In this document: piece by piece, positions 37,581-46,023 of the stretch
Numbering within the stretch: the first letter of the stretch is position 1
How the letters are laid out: each line of letters begins with the position of its first letter
Assembly (NCBI RefSeq): GCF_039529835.1
Contig: NZ_CP154262.1
Coordinates: 1,612,001-1,676,000, forward strand
Length of the DNA: 64,000 nucleotides
Direction: 5' to 3'
Source of the DNA: Arthrobacter sp. TMP15
GTDB lineage: Bacteria > Actinomycetota > Actinomycetes > Actinomycetales > Micrococcaceae
Program-made: the position numbers and the translations under genes
The notes under the pieces: generated by a model
What the model was told of the DNA's origin: nothing
What the model saw: the letters and a program-made list of their open reading frames with translations, nothing else
The model's database searches: none

Positions 37581-38195
37581 CTACAGAGCGGCCAGCAGTT
37601 TTTTCATGTCATTGATTTCAGTTTCTTGGCTGGAAACAATTGATGTGGCCAAGGTGACGGCGTCAGTGTTCTTTCCCTCGGCTACTTCAGTCTTGGCCAT
37701 TTCAAGGGCGCCTTCATGATGAGCTGTCATCTGGACAAGAAACAATTTGGCTGCCTCAGTGCCTTCGGCTGCCTTGAGTTTGTCCAAGTCGGTGCTGGTC
37801 ATCATGCCGGCCATGGCGTGATCTTCGGTCATGGTGGTGGGTTCACCCCAAGACTTGAGAAAGTTCGTCATGGTGGTGATCTCCGGGGCTTGGGCGGCCT
37901 TGATGTCTTTGGCCAAAGCTGCGATTTTTGTGTCCATGCCGGGTTTTGCCAGCATGATCTCGCTCATCTCCACCGCTTGGGAGTGGTGGGGCAGCATCAT
38001 CTGGGCGAACATCGTATCCGCGGCGTTATGCGCGGCCCCGGTGTCAGTACCGACTTCGGTTGGCTGGGCGGTGGACATGGCCGAACCGCCGTGGTCCATG
38101 CCCTCCATCGAGCCGGGGTCGGCGGCTGTGGAACAGCCACCCAGGGCAATGAGGGCGGCAAATGCGGTGGCAGTAAGGGGCAGAAGTTTTTTCAC
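37581..38195 (-). CDS. DUF305 lipoprotein of the copper operon
   Basis: 204 aa from GTG 38195 (GAGGA upstream). The signal peptide ends in a lipobox at Cys21 (ALGGC). The mature part has the two DUF305 hallmarks, MFAQMMLPHHSQAVEMSE and FLVQMTAHHEGALEMAK, with paired histidines and many methionines (MEGMDHGGSAM, MTEDHAMAGMM), suitable for copper binding. DUF305 proteins form ferritin-like four-helix bundles and are common in copper loci. Confidence 0.92.
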   Translation of the reverse strand: MKKLLPLTATAFAALIALGGCSTAADPGSMEGMDHGGSAMSTAQPTEVGTDTGAAHNAADTMFAQMMLPHHSQAVEMSEIMLAKPGMDTKIAALAKDIKAAQAPEITTMTNFLKSWGEPTTMTEDHAMAGMMTSTDLDKLKAAEGTEAAKLFLVQMTAHHEGALEMAKTEVAEGKNTDAVTLATSIVSSQETEINDMKKLLAAL

Positions 38196-38292
38196 GGTAA
38201 ACAGTCCTCAACTCAATTTTTCATTACAGATGGACGCAACCCTTTAGTGGAGTGCGTTAACGTGGGCCCGTCACTTGGTGACAGGTCAGTAT

Positions 38293-38309
38293 CGGACGTT
38301 TTACGTCCG
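38293..38309. terminator. Small hairpin enclosing the DUF6153 stop codon
   Basis: CGGACG (38293-38298) and CGTCCG (38304-38309) form a six-base stem whose loop holds the TAA stop of the DUF6153 gene. A second short dyad (GTCAC-ttg-GTGAC) lies 15-25 bases downstream on the minus strand. Weak; possibly attenuation inside the operon. Confidence 0.3.
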
Positions 38310-38738
38310 GCTGATAGAAAGTTGAGTCAAAGAAGGCGGATCCAGAAGTCGGCCCGAGATTTTGTATCCAGCCTGATCCGATGCGGTGGGACCGGCGGAG
38401 GGGTCGGGAACGAGACCGGGCTGCGGGGCCGTTGGCGTTCCGGTACCAGGAGCGGGGATACAGGATCCGTGGCCGGCCATGGGCATTTCGCAGCCTAAGG
38501 GAGAACATCCGCACACCGTGGCGTCGCCCAGATGGTTGGATGTATTCGGAACTTCGCCATGGTCGGCGATCGACATGGTTGCTGATGTGCCGGCGTGTGC
38601 CGTTGCCATCGGTGACGCTTGGGCGCCAGCAATCATGTGCATTCCCAGAATACCGGCCACAAGAAGCAGGATCAGGGTGAGGGCCCCGCCCAAGCGCAGC
38701 AAGGACCCCGGCAGAGGCAGCGTGGCTGACGAAGTCAT
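38301..38738 (-). CDS. DUF6153 family membrane/secreted protein
   Basis: 145 aa. One hydrophobic segment near residues 13-37 (LRLGGALTLILLLVAGILGM), then a His/Met-containing extracytoplasmic part and a cysteine cluster CGCSPLGCEMPMAGHGSC that could bind copper, then a Pro/Gly-rich tail. This is the pattern of DUF6153 proteins found in actinobacterial copper loci. Its place between CopB and DUF305 supports a metal-buffering role, which is not demonstrated. Confidence 0.8.
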   Translation of the reverse strand: MTSSATLPLPGSLLRLGGALTLILLLVAGILGMHMIAGAQASPMATAHAGTSATMSIADHGEVPNTSNHLGDATVCGCSPLGCEMPMAGHGSCIPAPGTGTPTAPQPGLVPDPSAGPTASDQAGYKISGRLLDPPSLTQLSISRT

Positions 38739-38822
38739 GACGGGATCCTTCCTGATGGTTTGTACACTCCAGTCGTTGTGTAGTGTACCGGAGCGTACTG
38801 GGTGATTCCGGTGAGTCTTGTA

Positions 38823-40979
38823 CTAGCTCACATCCGCGGGATTGAGCTTGAGGCGGCGCAGCAGCTGGGCATTCAGTGCCACCACGATGGTGGATAGCGA
38901 CATGAGCACTGCTCCTGCCGCGGGGGAGAGTACAAAACCGATGCCGGCCAGTACCCCGGCAGCCAGCGGGACGGAGATGATGTTGTAGCCAGTAGCCCAG
39001 ATCAGGTTTTGCCACATTTTGCGGTAGCTGGCTTGGGAGAGATCCACGGTGGAGAGCACAGCGCGGGGGTCGTTGCCCGCCAGGACCACTCCCGCTGATT
39101 CCATGGCGACGTCCGTTCCGGCTCCGATCGCGATGCCAACTTCCGCCCTGGCCAGGGCCGGTGCGTCATTGACGCCGTCACCGACCATGGCAACTTTCAT
39201 CCCGCGGCCTTGTAGCTCGGCAACTTTTTGGTCCTTATCCTGTGGCAGCACCTGGGCGAAGACCTCGTCGATGCCCAGTTTAGCGGCGACAGTATCGGCA
39301 ACTTGCTGCGCGTCACCGGTGATCATGGCAACCTTGATGCCACGTCCCTGCAGGGCGTGGACTGCCTGCAAGGATTCGGTCCGGACTTCATCTTCTAGTG
39401 CGACGGCGCCGATCACGGCACCATCTTTGATGACGTGAAGCACCGAAGCGCCTCGGTCCATCCACCCAGTAGTCGCGGCTGCGATCTGTTCCGGTTCGGT
39501 GAGTCCGAGTTCTTTCAGCAGTGCTGGGCCGCCGACGGCCACGGTGGCACCGTCAATGGTGGCTTGAACTCCGCGACCGGTCATTGACTGGAACGCAGTG
39601 GCTGCGAGCGCTGGAGTCTCGGTCTTGCTGGCGGCGGCAATGATGGCGCGGGCCACGGGGTGTTCGCTGTCTGATTCCACAGCAGCGGCCAGTGCCAGTA
39701 GCTCATCAGTGCTCAGTGCCGGAACGGCAGCGACGTCGGTGAGAGCTGGTTCGCCCTTGGTCAGGGTTCCGGTCTTATCGAAGAGGACGACGTCGATGGT
39801 GCGCATCCGCTCCAACGCCATCCTGTCCTTGATCAAGACTCCTGCCTTGGCCGCACGCTCGGTGGAGATGGCAATGACCAATGGAATGGCTAGACCCAGA
39901 GCATGGGGGCAGGCGATGACGAGCACTGTTACGGTGCGGGTGACGGCGTCGGGAATGCTGCCCAGCAGTGACCAAACAATGAAAGTGATGACGCCGGAGC
40001 CAGCGGCGAAGTAAAACAGGAACGCGGCGGCACGGTCAGCTAGTGCCTGTGCCCGGGACGTGGAGGACTGAGCCTCAGCCACCAGCCGCTGAATTCCGGC
40101 CAGCGCAGTGTCATCGCCAACAGCTGTCACCTTCACCCGTAGGGAATTATCGGTGGCCACGGTTCCTGCCACCACAGGGTCTCCGACCGAACGAGAAATA
40201 GTTTTGGACTCGCCGGTGATCATGGACTCGTCCACTTCCGCGGAACCGTCGGTGATCTCGCCGTCGGCCGGTAACCGAGCGCCGGGACGAACCAGAACAA
40301 TGTCTCCGGGGTTTAATTCTGCGATGCTAATGGTCTCTGTGCCATCGTCGGTTACCCGCTCGGCCTCATCTGGTAATAGCGCGGCCAAGGCGTCAAGGGC
40401 TCCTCTGGCAGAGCCCAGCGCCCGCATTTCGATCCAGTGGCCCAGCAACATGATGGCTACCAGCAAGGCCAGTTCCCACCAGAAATCCAGGTCAAAACCG
40501 CCAAGGCCCAGGCTCGTCACCCACGAAGCAATAAACGCAACCGTGATGGCCATGGAGATCAGCAACATCATGGCCGGTTGGCGGGACTTAATTTCCTGCC
40601 ACCCACCCTTAAGGAATGGTTGGCCGCCATAGAAGAAGATCACAGTACCCAGTACGGGTGGAATCCAGTTTGAACCAGGGAACTGCGGCACGGTGTAGTT
40701 CAGGAGATGCCCGAGCATGGGGCTGAAGAACACGACGGGGAGGGACAGGATCAAGGTGAGCCAGAAACGGTTCTTGAACATGGCAGTACTGTGCCCGGCA
40801 TGCTGACCTCCGCTATGCACAGCATGGTCATCATCAGTCATGCCGCCATGACTGAGCGAGGAGTGATCCGGCATCGTTTCACCGGCAATGTGGTGTTCTT
40901 CAGGCAGGTCCTGATGCGGGTCCCGAGGTGGTCCTGGATTGGCGGATGGTCGTTCGATGGGATGGTGGCGCTTGTCCAT
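38823..40979 (-). CDS. copB: Copper-exporting P-type ATPase, CopB type (CPH motif)
   Basis: 718 aa P1B ATPase. The N-terminus is His-rich (MDKRHHP, HHIAGETMPDHSSLSHGG, HSGGQHAGH) in place of an HMA domain. There are about eight hydrophobic segments, with the ion-site motif CPH in VLVIACPHALGLAIP. Catalytic parts: ITGES, DKTGTLTKGE (phosphorylated Asp), SEHPVARAI (the HP motif) and MVGDGVNDAPALARA. CPH places it in P1B-3, exporting copper. The start ATG 40979 follows AGGAG by four bases. It is second in the operon, 41 bases after the chaperone. Confidence 0.95.
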   Translation of the reverse strand: MDKRHHPIERPSANPGPPRDPHQDLPEEHHIAGETMPDHSSLSHGGMTDDDHAVHSGGQHAGHSTAMFKNRFWLTLILSLPVVFFSPMLGHLLNYTVPQFPGSNWIPPVLGTVIFFYGGQPFLKGGWQEIKSRQPAMMLLISMAITVAFIASWVTSLGLGGFDLDFWWELALLVAIMLLGHWIEMRALGSARGALDALAALLPDEAERVTDDGTETISIAELNPGDIVLVRPGARLPADGEITDGSAEVDESMITGESKTISRSVGDPVVAGTVATDNSLRVKVTAVGDDTALAGIQRLVAEAQSSTSRAQALADRAAAFLFYFAAGSGVITFIVWSLLGSIPDAVTRTVTVLVIACPHALGLAIPLVIAISTERAAKAGVLIKDRMALERMRTIDVVLFDKTGTLTKGEPALTDVAAVPALSTDELLALAAAVESDSEHPVARAIIAAASKTETPALAATAFQSMTGRGVQATIDGATVAVGGPALLKELGLTEPEQIAAATTGWMDRGASVLHVIKDGAVIGAVALEDEVRTESLQAVHALQGRGIKVAMITGDAQQVADTVAAKLGIDEVFAQVLPQDKDQKVAELQGRGMKVAMVGDGVNDAPALARAEVGIAIGAGTDVAMESAGVVLAGNDPRAVLSTVDLSQASYRKMWQNLIWATGYNIISVPLAAGVLAGIGFVLSPAAGAVLMSLSTIVVALNAQLLRRLKLNPADVS

Positions 40980-41020
40980 GTCACTCCTGGCTCAGTGGGG
41001 CAGAAAAAGTTGGGTGCTGT

Positions 41021-41377
41021 TTATTCTGCGGTGAGGGAATAGCCAGCTTTTTCAACAGCGGCTTGCACGGTATCGCGGCTGGCATCGCCTGTGACGGAAA
41101 GCGTTGAGACTGCGCCGGATATCAGTTCAACTGTGGCCGAATCCACTCCCGATAACGCTGCTACGGCCGTTTCTACGCTTTTCACGCAATGCCCGCACGT
41201 CAGTCCTTCCAACGCGTAGCTCGTGTCTGCAGTTTCGGTGGGAACTGCTTCGGCCAGAACTGCTTTGGACGCAACTGCGGGAGATGAGTTCATGGACGTT
41301 GAGTCGGTGGAGCAGCACCCGCAGCCGCTGCCGGAAACGGGTGTCAGGGTGAGATCATTAGGGGTGTTACTTGCGCA
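41021..41377 (-). CDS. CopZ-like heavy-metal-associated copper chaperone
   Basis: 118 aa from ATG 41377 (AAGGA upstream); an in-frame TTG at 41464 has no such site. The C-terminal HMA domain (~52-118) reads YALEGLTCGHCVKSVETAV, with the Cys-x-x-Cys copper site in a CGHC context, and ends in VEKAGYSL. An N-terminal extension contains SGSGCGCCSTDSTSM, an extra cysteine cluster that could bind metal. First gene of the copper operon; it would hand Cu(I) to the CopB ATPase or buffer it. Confidence 0.92.
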   Translation of the reverse strand, partial: CASNTPNDLTLTPVSGSGCGCCSTDSTSMNSSPAVASKAVLAEAVPTETADTSYALEGLTCGHCVKSVETAVAALSGVDSATVELISGAVSTLSVTGDASRDTVQAAVEKAGYSLTAE

Positions 41378-41799
41378 CATGTCAGTTATTTCCTTTGAAT
41401 GAGGATGGAGGGTGCGTTGGGGTTGAACGGCAGTGGCGGCCGGAATAATCCTCGGTCGAGACAAACTACTTCATTGACAACAGACCCAACATACCCCCTA
41501 GGGGTATGTTGGGTCAAGGTGATGCGAAGCACATTCGCTGAAGCTTAGGGACTGTTTCGCCAATACTGGTTTCCTGCAACCGGGGCACTAGGAGAAATTA
41601 ACTACGTAGGGAAAATTGTTAATGGCAGGAGTGAAGACTCTACGCCCGGACTGACCGGTCCTGCTGGATTGTCCTGGCGTTGCCGATGACCCAGGGAACA
41701 TGCCACCGCGTACTGTGAGGATGGTGGCTGAAATAACGGCCTTGCCGCTGTGGCAGTGAAGTCGCCCGGAACCAAATTGCCATATTCGAACGCCGGGTT
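41378..41799. other. Intergenic stretch upstream of the copper operon
   Basis: 422 bases without a recognisable gene. It holds the copper operator/promoter (41483-41517) and a leader of about 100 bases before the chaperone start. The part from 41520 to 41799 shows only short open frames without a family match or ribosome-binding site; no csoR is found here. Confidence 0.6.
41483..41517 (-). promoter_or_regulatory. CsoR-like copper operator overlapping the copper promoter
   Basis: A near-perfect dyad: 15-base arms GACCCAACATACCCC (41483-41497) and GGGGTATGTTGGGTC (41501-41515) around CTA. The core TACCCCCTAGGGGTA is the well-known CsoR-family box. On the minus strand a promoter runs through it: TTGACC (41517-41512), 18 bases, TATGTT (41493-41488). 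A repressor bound here would block RNA polymerase until Cu(I) releases it. The regulator gene itself is not in the window. Confidence 0.85.
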
Positions 41800-42270
41800 T
41801 CACTCAGCGGAAGTATGGGGATCCTTAGCTTGGGTAGTCCACCACTCGCCCGGGGCAGCCACAGTGAACCGTCGGCCGGTGATAGAGCTCGGAGTAATTC
41901 GGAGGAAAGCATTCTTACTGCCGGAATGCCAAGGAAAAAGCATGATTGAAAAGCTGTCAAGAACCTCCTCGGTTGAACTGATCAAAGTACACATACCTTT
42001 AATGACAACACTCCACGCAACGCCGCTGATGGCATCAACCCCGTCAGCTTCCAGAGCCACGGCAGTGTCCCCCAAGGCGGCGGAGAGCTTGGTTCCTGGC
42101 GCCGTGCGAAAGACCAGTGTGCCGTGGTCCACTGCAAAATTTATGGGAAAGATATCCGGATGATCTTCTACCCAAAGGCCCAGTCTGCCGACAGAGACTC
42201 CGCGGAGCAAATCCCAGCACTCGTGGGCAGGGAGCTCTTCCGTATGGGCGTGGGCTGGGGTATCCGTCAT
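41800..42270 (-). CDS. Second pyridoxamine 5'-phosphate oxidase-like protein
   Basis: 156 aa split-barrel protein paralogous to the one at 34180-34671: LPAHECWDLLRGVSVGRLGL, HPDIFPINFAVDHGTLVFRT, PGTKL, WSVVIKGM, PSSITGRRF. Flavin or F420 binding is expected for the fold; reaction unknown. It stands alone upstream of the copper region with the same orientation and an apparent leaderless start (TAGAAT seven bases before ATG 42270). Confidence 0.85.
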   Translation of the reverse strand: MTDTPAHAHTEELPAHECWDLLRGVSVGRLGLWVEDHPDIFPINFAVDHGTLVFRTAPGTKLSAALGDTAVALEADGVDAISGVAWSVVIKGMCTLISSTEEVLDSFSIMLFPWHSGSKNAFLRITPSSITGRRFTVAAPGEWWTTQAKDPHTSAE

Positions 42271-42277
42271 GGCATAG

Positions 42278-42283
42278 ATTCTA
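42278..42283 (-). promoter_or_regulatory. -10 element of leaderless PNPOx-like gene (second copy)
   Basis: On the minus strand TAGAAT, close to consensus, ends seven bases before ATG 42270; no ribosome-binding site. Confidence 0.5.
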
Positions 42284-42377
42284 AGTGTGTTCCAGTGGCG
42301 TGGGTAGGGTCCAAAGACCCGCAGCAGAGTTCTTGCTTCTGTTCTGGGCCATCTCCAACGTTGCTAGTCAGGGGCAG

Positions 42378-42420
42378 TGATATAACGCTGCACTGATATA
42401 GCGCTGCACTGATATGACGC
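42378..42420. repeat. 16-bp tandem repeat, about 2.7 copies
   Basis: Units TGATATAACGCTGCAC (42378-42393), TGATATAGCGCTGCAC (42394-42409) and a partial TGATATGACGC (42410-42420). Immediately followed by a second, unrelated array. Confidence 0.85.
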
Positions 42421-42422
42421 CG

Positions 42423-42472
42423 GTGGGAGAGCGGCAGTGGGAGAGCGGCAGTGCCAGAGCGGCAGTGCCAGC
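42423..42472. repeat. 14-bp tandem repeat, about 3.6 copies
   Basis: Units GTGGGAGAGCGGCA (42423-42436 and 42437-42450), GTGCCAGAGCGGCA (42451-42464) and a partial GTGCCAGC. It lies just upstream of the DUF7218 gene. Confidence 0.85.
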
Positions 42473-42539
42473 ACCGCCGTGGCGGCCGAGACTAGAGACG
42501 GCGCATGAAGAGACGGACTATGAAGAGAAAGAGTATGAC

Positions 42540-42806
42540 ATGCCAGAAAAAGAAAACACCAGCATCAAAGATCCTGACATGTATCAGGCGCTCCGAGACG
42601 ACGGCGCGTCCCAGCAAAAAGCCGCCCGCATCTCCAATGCAGCCGCTAAGAAGGGCCGCAGCTCAGTCGGGCGCAAAGGCGGTAAAGCCAACTCTTATGA
42701 GGAGTGGACTGTGGAACAGCTGCGTACCAAAGCAAAAGAAATCAATTTGACCGGGTATTCGCGTAAGCGCAAGGGAGAATTGATAGAAGCACTAAGGGAT
42801 TCCTGA
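42540..42806 (+). CDS. DUF7218 family small basic protein with SAP/Rho-N-like C-terminus
   Basis: 88 aa from ATG 42540. The N-terminal half (KDPDMYQALRDDGASQQKAA then RISNAAAKKG, SSVGRKGGK) is the DUF7218 pattern; the C-terminal half (YEEWTVEQLRTKAKEINLTG, RKRKGELIEALR) is a helix-extended-helix SAP/Rho-N-type nucleic-acid-binding module. Highly charged and probably DNA- or RNA-associated. The purine-rich GAAGAGAAAGAG upstream could serve as ribosome-binding site. The gene is bracketed by tandem repeats on both sides. Confidence 0.85.
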   Translation: MPEKENTSIKDPDMYQALRDDGASQQKAARISNAAAKKGRSSVGRKGGKANSYEEWTVEQLRTKAKEINLTGYSRKRKGELIEALRDS

Positions 42807-42819
42807 CTATCAAAGTTTC

Positions 42820-42880
42820 AGCACCTGAACAAGACAGCACCTGAACAAGACAGCACCTGAAGAAGACAGCACCTGAACGT
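42820..42880. repeat. 16-bp tandem repeat, about 3.8 copies
   Basis: CAGCACCTGAACAAGA at 42820-42835 and 42836-42851, a one-base variant at 42852-42867, and a partial copy to 42880. It begins 13 bases after the DUF7218 stop and is unrelated in sequence to the upstream arrays. Confidence 0.9.
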
Positions 42881-42948
42881 CTGCGGATGACCCGCGCCCA
42901 CGGCAGCAACCAGGGCACGCCATGGGGAGTAACAATCTCGAGCAAATA

Positions 42949-42977
42949 TTGACCTAAATACAGTAACGCTATCTAAT
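42949..42977 (+). promoter_or_regulatory. Promoter of leaderless MocR gene
   Basis: TTGACC (42949-42954), 17-base spacer, TCTAAT (42972-42977), then six bases to the GTG start at 42984. No ribosome-binding site, so the transcript probably starts at the GTG. Confidence 0.65.
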
Positions 42978-42983
42978 GAACTC

Positions 42984-44375
42984 GTGTCCATCGATAGCAG
43001 AGCCACTGAGATAGCCAGCCGGTTGCACCTGCAAGCAGACAGCATGCAGGTGGGGGACAAGATGCCCTCGGTGAGAGCACTGTCGAAAGCGTTTGGGGCG
43101 AGTCCGGTGACAATCACGGCCGCCATTAGCTCACTCACAGGTCTAGGTGTGGTGCGTGCTGAACCGGGACGTGGCACGTTTGTGGCCGAGCGGGACAAAT
43201 TTATCGAAGCGGACTATGCATGGCAGTCATCAACCCTTGGCCGCTCGCGCGTTGATGCTAGCCGTGCCGATCCGAACCGGGCAGGCAGGCCAGGAGTCAA
43301 AGGAACCGCTGGTCATGTTCAGCTCTCATGGGGCTACTTGGCACCAGAGCTACAGCCTTTCGATGAACTTCGCACTTTGGCGGCCCGCTGTGCCAAAAGC
43401 CATCGGGCTTGGACCATAGCGCCCCCCATGGGACTTCCAGAGTTGCGCAGTGCTTTCGCCGCAGAACTGCGGGCAAGCCCAGAAGACATGCTGATCATGC
43501 CCGGCGGCCAGCAGTCGCTGGTCTTTGCCATGCGCACACTTGCCGATCCCGGTTCCACGCTCATCACCGAAAGCCCTAGCTATCCCGGAGCCACCATCGC
43601 CGCGCAGGCAGCTGGTCTGCAGCTGGCACCAGTACCAGCAGATTCGCACGGGATACGGCCTGACAAGCTCGCTGAGACACTTGAGCGGACTCAGGGCAAG
43701 CTCATTTACCTGCAACCAAGCTACGCCAACCCCACAGGATCGATCTTGAGTCCTGAACGGCGTGTAGAGGTTCTTGCCCTAGCTAAAAAACACGGTGCGT
43801 TCATCATTGAGGATGACTGGGCTAGGCACCTTTCCCTTGAAGGGTCAGCGCCGCTGCCGCTGTTTACGCAAGATTCGGATGGACACGTTGTTTCGATTGC
43901 CACTCTCAGCAAGCCGGCGGCCCCAGGTCTCCGCGTTGGTGCCATAGCGGCACGTGGGCCTGCTGGTGAGCGTCTGCGCACGGCTCGCATTGCCGACGAT
44001 ATGTGTGTTCCGGCCCTGACACAGGAGATCGCGCTGGGGTTGCTGGCTTCTAGCGCCTGGCCTCGTCATCTTAAGCGCCTGCGAGCAGGCTTGCGCGAGC
44101 GCCGCGACGCCATGATGGCACAGGTACACTCCTCAATGATGGGAGCGCGGGTGGAGCACGTCCCCACCGGCGGCATCCACCTGTGGGTGAAATTGCCGGC
44201 TGGAACTGACTCAACGGCGCTCACGGCAAGGGCGCATACAGCTGGCGTGCTAATCGGTGACGGCAAACAGTTTTATGTTGACGAACCACCTGCCGCGCAC
44301 CTTCGACTTTCTTATAGCGCCGCGTCAATTGCGCAGATTCAGGAAGGTGTCCGGCTCGTGGCCACGCTGCTATAG
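42984..44375 (+). CDS. MocR-type regulator: GntR DNA-binding domain fused to PLP aminotransferase
   Basis: 463 aa. Residues ~1-70 are a GntR winged helix (LHLQADSMQVGDKMPSVRAL, GASPVTITAAISSLTGLGVV); from ~95 onward an aspartate-aminotransferase-fold domain carries PGGQQSLVFAMRTL, PSYPGATIA, YLQPSYANPTG, IIEDDW and LSKPAAPGLRVG with the PLP lysine at 310. MocR proteins use the aminotransferase fold to sense PLP or amino compounds rather than for catalysis, though this is not absolute. The target may be an adjacent gene, but no obvious vitamin B6 or amino-acid operon is divergent from it. Confidence 0.92.
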   Translation: MSIDSRATEIASRLHLQADSMQVGDKMPSVRALSKAFGASPVTITAAISSLTGLGVVRAEPGRGTFVAERDKFIEADYAWQSSTLGRSRVDASRADPNRAGRPGVKGTAGHVQLSWGYLAPELQPFDELRTLAARCAKSHRAWTIAPPMGLPELRSAFAAELRASPEDMLIMPGGQQSLVFAMRTLADPGSTLITESPSYPGATIAAQAAGLQLAPVPADSHGIRPDKLAETLERTQGKLIYLQPSYANPTGSILSPERRVEVLALAKKHGAFIIEDDWARHLSLEGSAPLPLFTQDSDGHVVSIATLSKPAAPGLRVGAIAARGPAGERLRTARIADDMCVPALTQEIALGLLASSAWPRHLKRLRAGLRERRDAMMAQVHSSMMGARVEHVPTGGIHLWVKLPAGTDSTALTARAHTAGVLIGDGKQFYVDEPPAAHLRLSYSAASIAQIQEGVRLVATLL

Positions 44376-44405
44376 GACTGTTGGCAGTTACCCTACTTTT
44401 TACAG

Positions 44406-45827
44406 CTACAGTCCTGTGGGTTCGGGCAAGCCCAGGAGCGCATTTTCAACCAGTTCGGACAATGCTGGATGGATCCAGTACTGCTTGCTGGCCACCTCAT
44501 GCGCGGTTTGACCAAAATGCATGGCCTGGATCAGTGGCTGGATGATGGTGGCGGCCTCGGGGCCGATCATTTGTGCGCCCAGGAGTTTGCCGGTGGCAGG
44601 ATCGGCTAACACTTTCAAGAAGTGGCCAGTGTCCTCGCGTGCCCAACCGGCAGCGATATCGGCATATTTTTGCACCTTCACCGCATGGGGAATGCCAGCC
44701 TTGACGGCGTGGGCCTGGGTCATCCCCACGGATGCGATTTGCGGATCGGAGAACACCGCGGCCGGCACAAAGCGATGGTCAGAGCGGATTCGCTTCTCTG
44801 GGTTGGCCAAGTTGTGCTTGACCACCTTGGCTTCGTGGTTGGCCACATGCTTGAGTTGGTAGTGCGAAGATATGTCGCCAAGCGCGTAGATTCCCTCTAC
44901 GCCTGTGCGCTGGAATTCATCAACCACCACACGGCCATGGTCATCCAAATCCACCCCGGTTTTTCCCACATCCAGATTTGCCCCGTTGGGGTCCCGGCCA
45001 ATAGCGACGAGGAAGAGTTCGCAGTGAACAGTAGCCAACCCATTCGGGTCCTCTACCTGAAGTTCGACGCCGTCGGCTGAGTTCTCCACGCTGTGCACCG
45101 TTGTGTTGAGCAGGACTTTGTAGCGGGCTGAAGCTTCCTTGGTGAACTGTGCAGATACGTCCGCGTCTTGGGACTTGAGCAGCCGAGAACCGCGTGCGAT
45201 CTGTGTGACGCGGACGCCAAAGGAAGAAAAAACATGCGCAAACTCGGCCGCGATATACCCGCCACCCAAAATCGCGATGCTGGCCGGCAATTGGGCTAGT
45301 CGCATGATTGTGTCAGAAGTATGGAACGCAGTGCCGGGACCGGAAGAGCCCGGAACAGTGGCAAGGCCCGGCAGCTGAGGGACCACCGCATGCGAACCTG
45401 CGGCCAGCACAAACCTCTCAGCCGTTACCTCTGTTGTACCGCCGTCGTGCAGGTCAACACGCAAAGACTTATGCCCGGTGAACTTTCCCCGCCCGGCAAA
45501 CACCGTGATGTTTGGGCACTCGGGGCCCTCTCGATACTCCCGTCCACCGGCTTCTATGGCGTCGATACGGCCAAAGATTCGATCCCTGATGCCCGGCCAA
45601 TCAACTGAATTCAGCTGTGCATCGATCCCTAGCAGGCTACCGTGCCGGGTGGCGTCAGCAAGCTCGGCCGGGTGGACAAACATTTTGGTGGGAATACAGC
45701 CCACATTCAAACACGTCCCGCCGAAGGAGCCATCCTCAATAATGGCAATATTCCAATGATCAAATTCCGGACCGGGGATCGAGTTTCCTGAACCGGTGCC
45801 GATGATGACTAAATCGAAGTGAGGCAT
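44406..45827 (-). CDS. mtr: Mycothione reductase
   Basis: 473 aa from ATG 45827. MPHFDLVIIGTGSGNSIPG is the typical start of mycothione reductase (GTGSGN replacing the GGGPGG of other family members); the redox cysteines are Cys39 and Cys44 in CLNVGCIP; NAD(P)H domain IAILGGGYIAAEFAHVF; C-terminal active-site segment with YWIHPALSE. It reduces mycothiol disulfide with NADPH, keeping the actinobacterial thiol buffer reduced. An upstream in-frame start at 45875 would add 16 residues before this conserved opening. Convergent with the MocR gene, 30 bases apart. Confidence 0.95.
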   Translation of the reverse strand: MPHFDLVIIGTGSGNSIPGPEFDHWNIAIIEDGSFGGTCLNVGCIPTKMFVHPAELADATRHGSLLGIDAQLNSVDWPGIRDRIFGRIDAIEAGGREYREGPECPNITVFAGRGKFTGHKSLRVDLHDGGTTEVTAERFVLAAGSHAVVPQLPGLATVPGSSGPGTAFHTSDTIMRLAQLPASIAILGGGYIAAEFAHVFSSFGVRVTQIARGSRLLKSQDADVSAQFTKEASARYKVLLNTTVHSVENSADGVELQVEDPNGLATVHCELFLVAIGRDPNGANLDVGKTGVDLDDHGRVVVDEFQRTGVEGIYALGDISSHYQLKHVANHEAKVVKHNLANPEKRIRSDHRFVPAAVFSDPQIASVGMTQAHAVKAGIPHAVKVQKYADIAAGWAREDTGHFLKVLADPATGKLLGAQMIGPEAATIIQPLIQAMHFGQTAHEVASKQYWIHPALSELVENALLGLPEPTGL

Positions 45828-46023
45828 ACTCCTGCTTTCATTGACTGAGAATGGACGTGCCGAATTCTCTCCCAAGGCTACCGGTCAGCGGGGCGGGCCA
45901 GGACGCTACTTAGCTCATCGGCCAAGGAAGTTGATCCAGCACACACTCCCGCTATGGAGTGAAGTGGGCGTGCTGGCTGACCCGCTGCAGGCTGGTGCAT
46001 TCAGGGGCCTGCCGTGGGTGGCA

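Noticed and set aside
38762-38788. GTACACT/AGTGTAC inverted repeat between copB and the DUF6153 gene as a second copper operator
   Set aside because: Arms are short, lie inside an operon and do not match the CsoR-like box; no promoter hexamers at proper spacing.
41588-41803. 71-codon minus-strand frame upstream of the copper promoter
   Set aside because: No SD, no family match, overlaps the PNPOx-like stop; composition unlike neighbouring genes.
42820-42880. Tandem repeats as a possible CRISPR array
   Set aside because: Units are directly adjacent without spacers and no cas gene is in the window.
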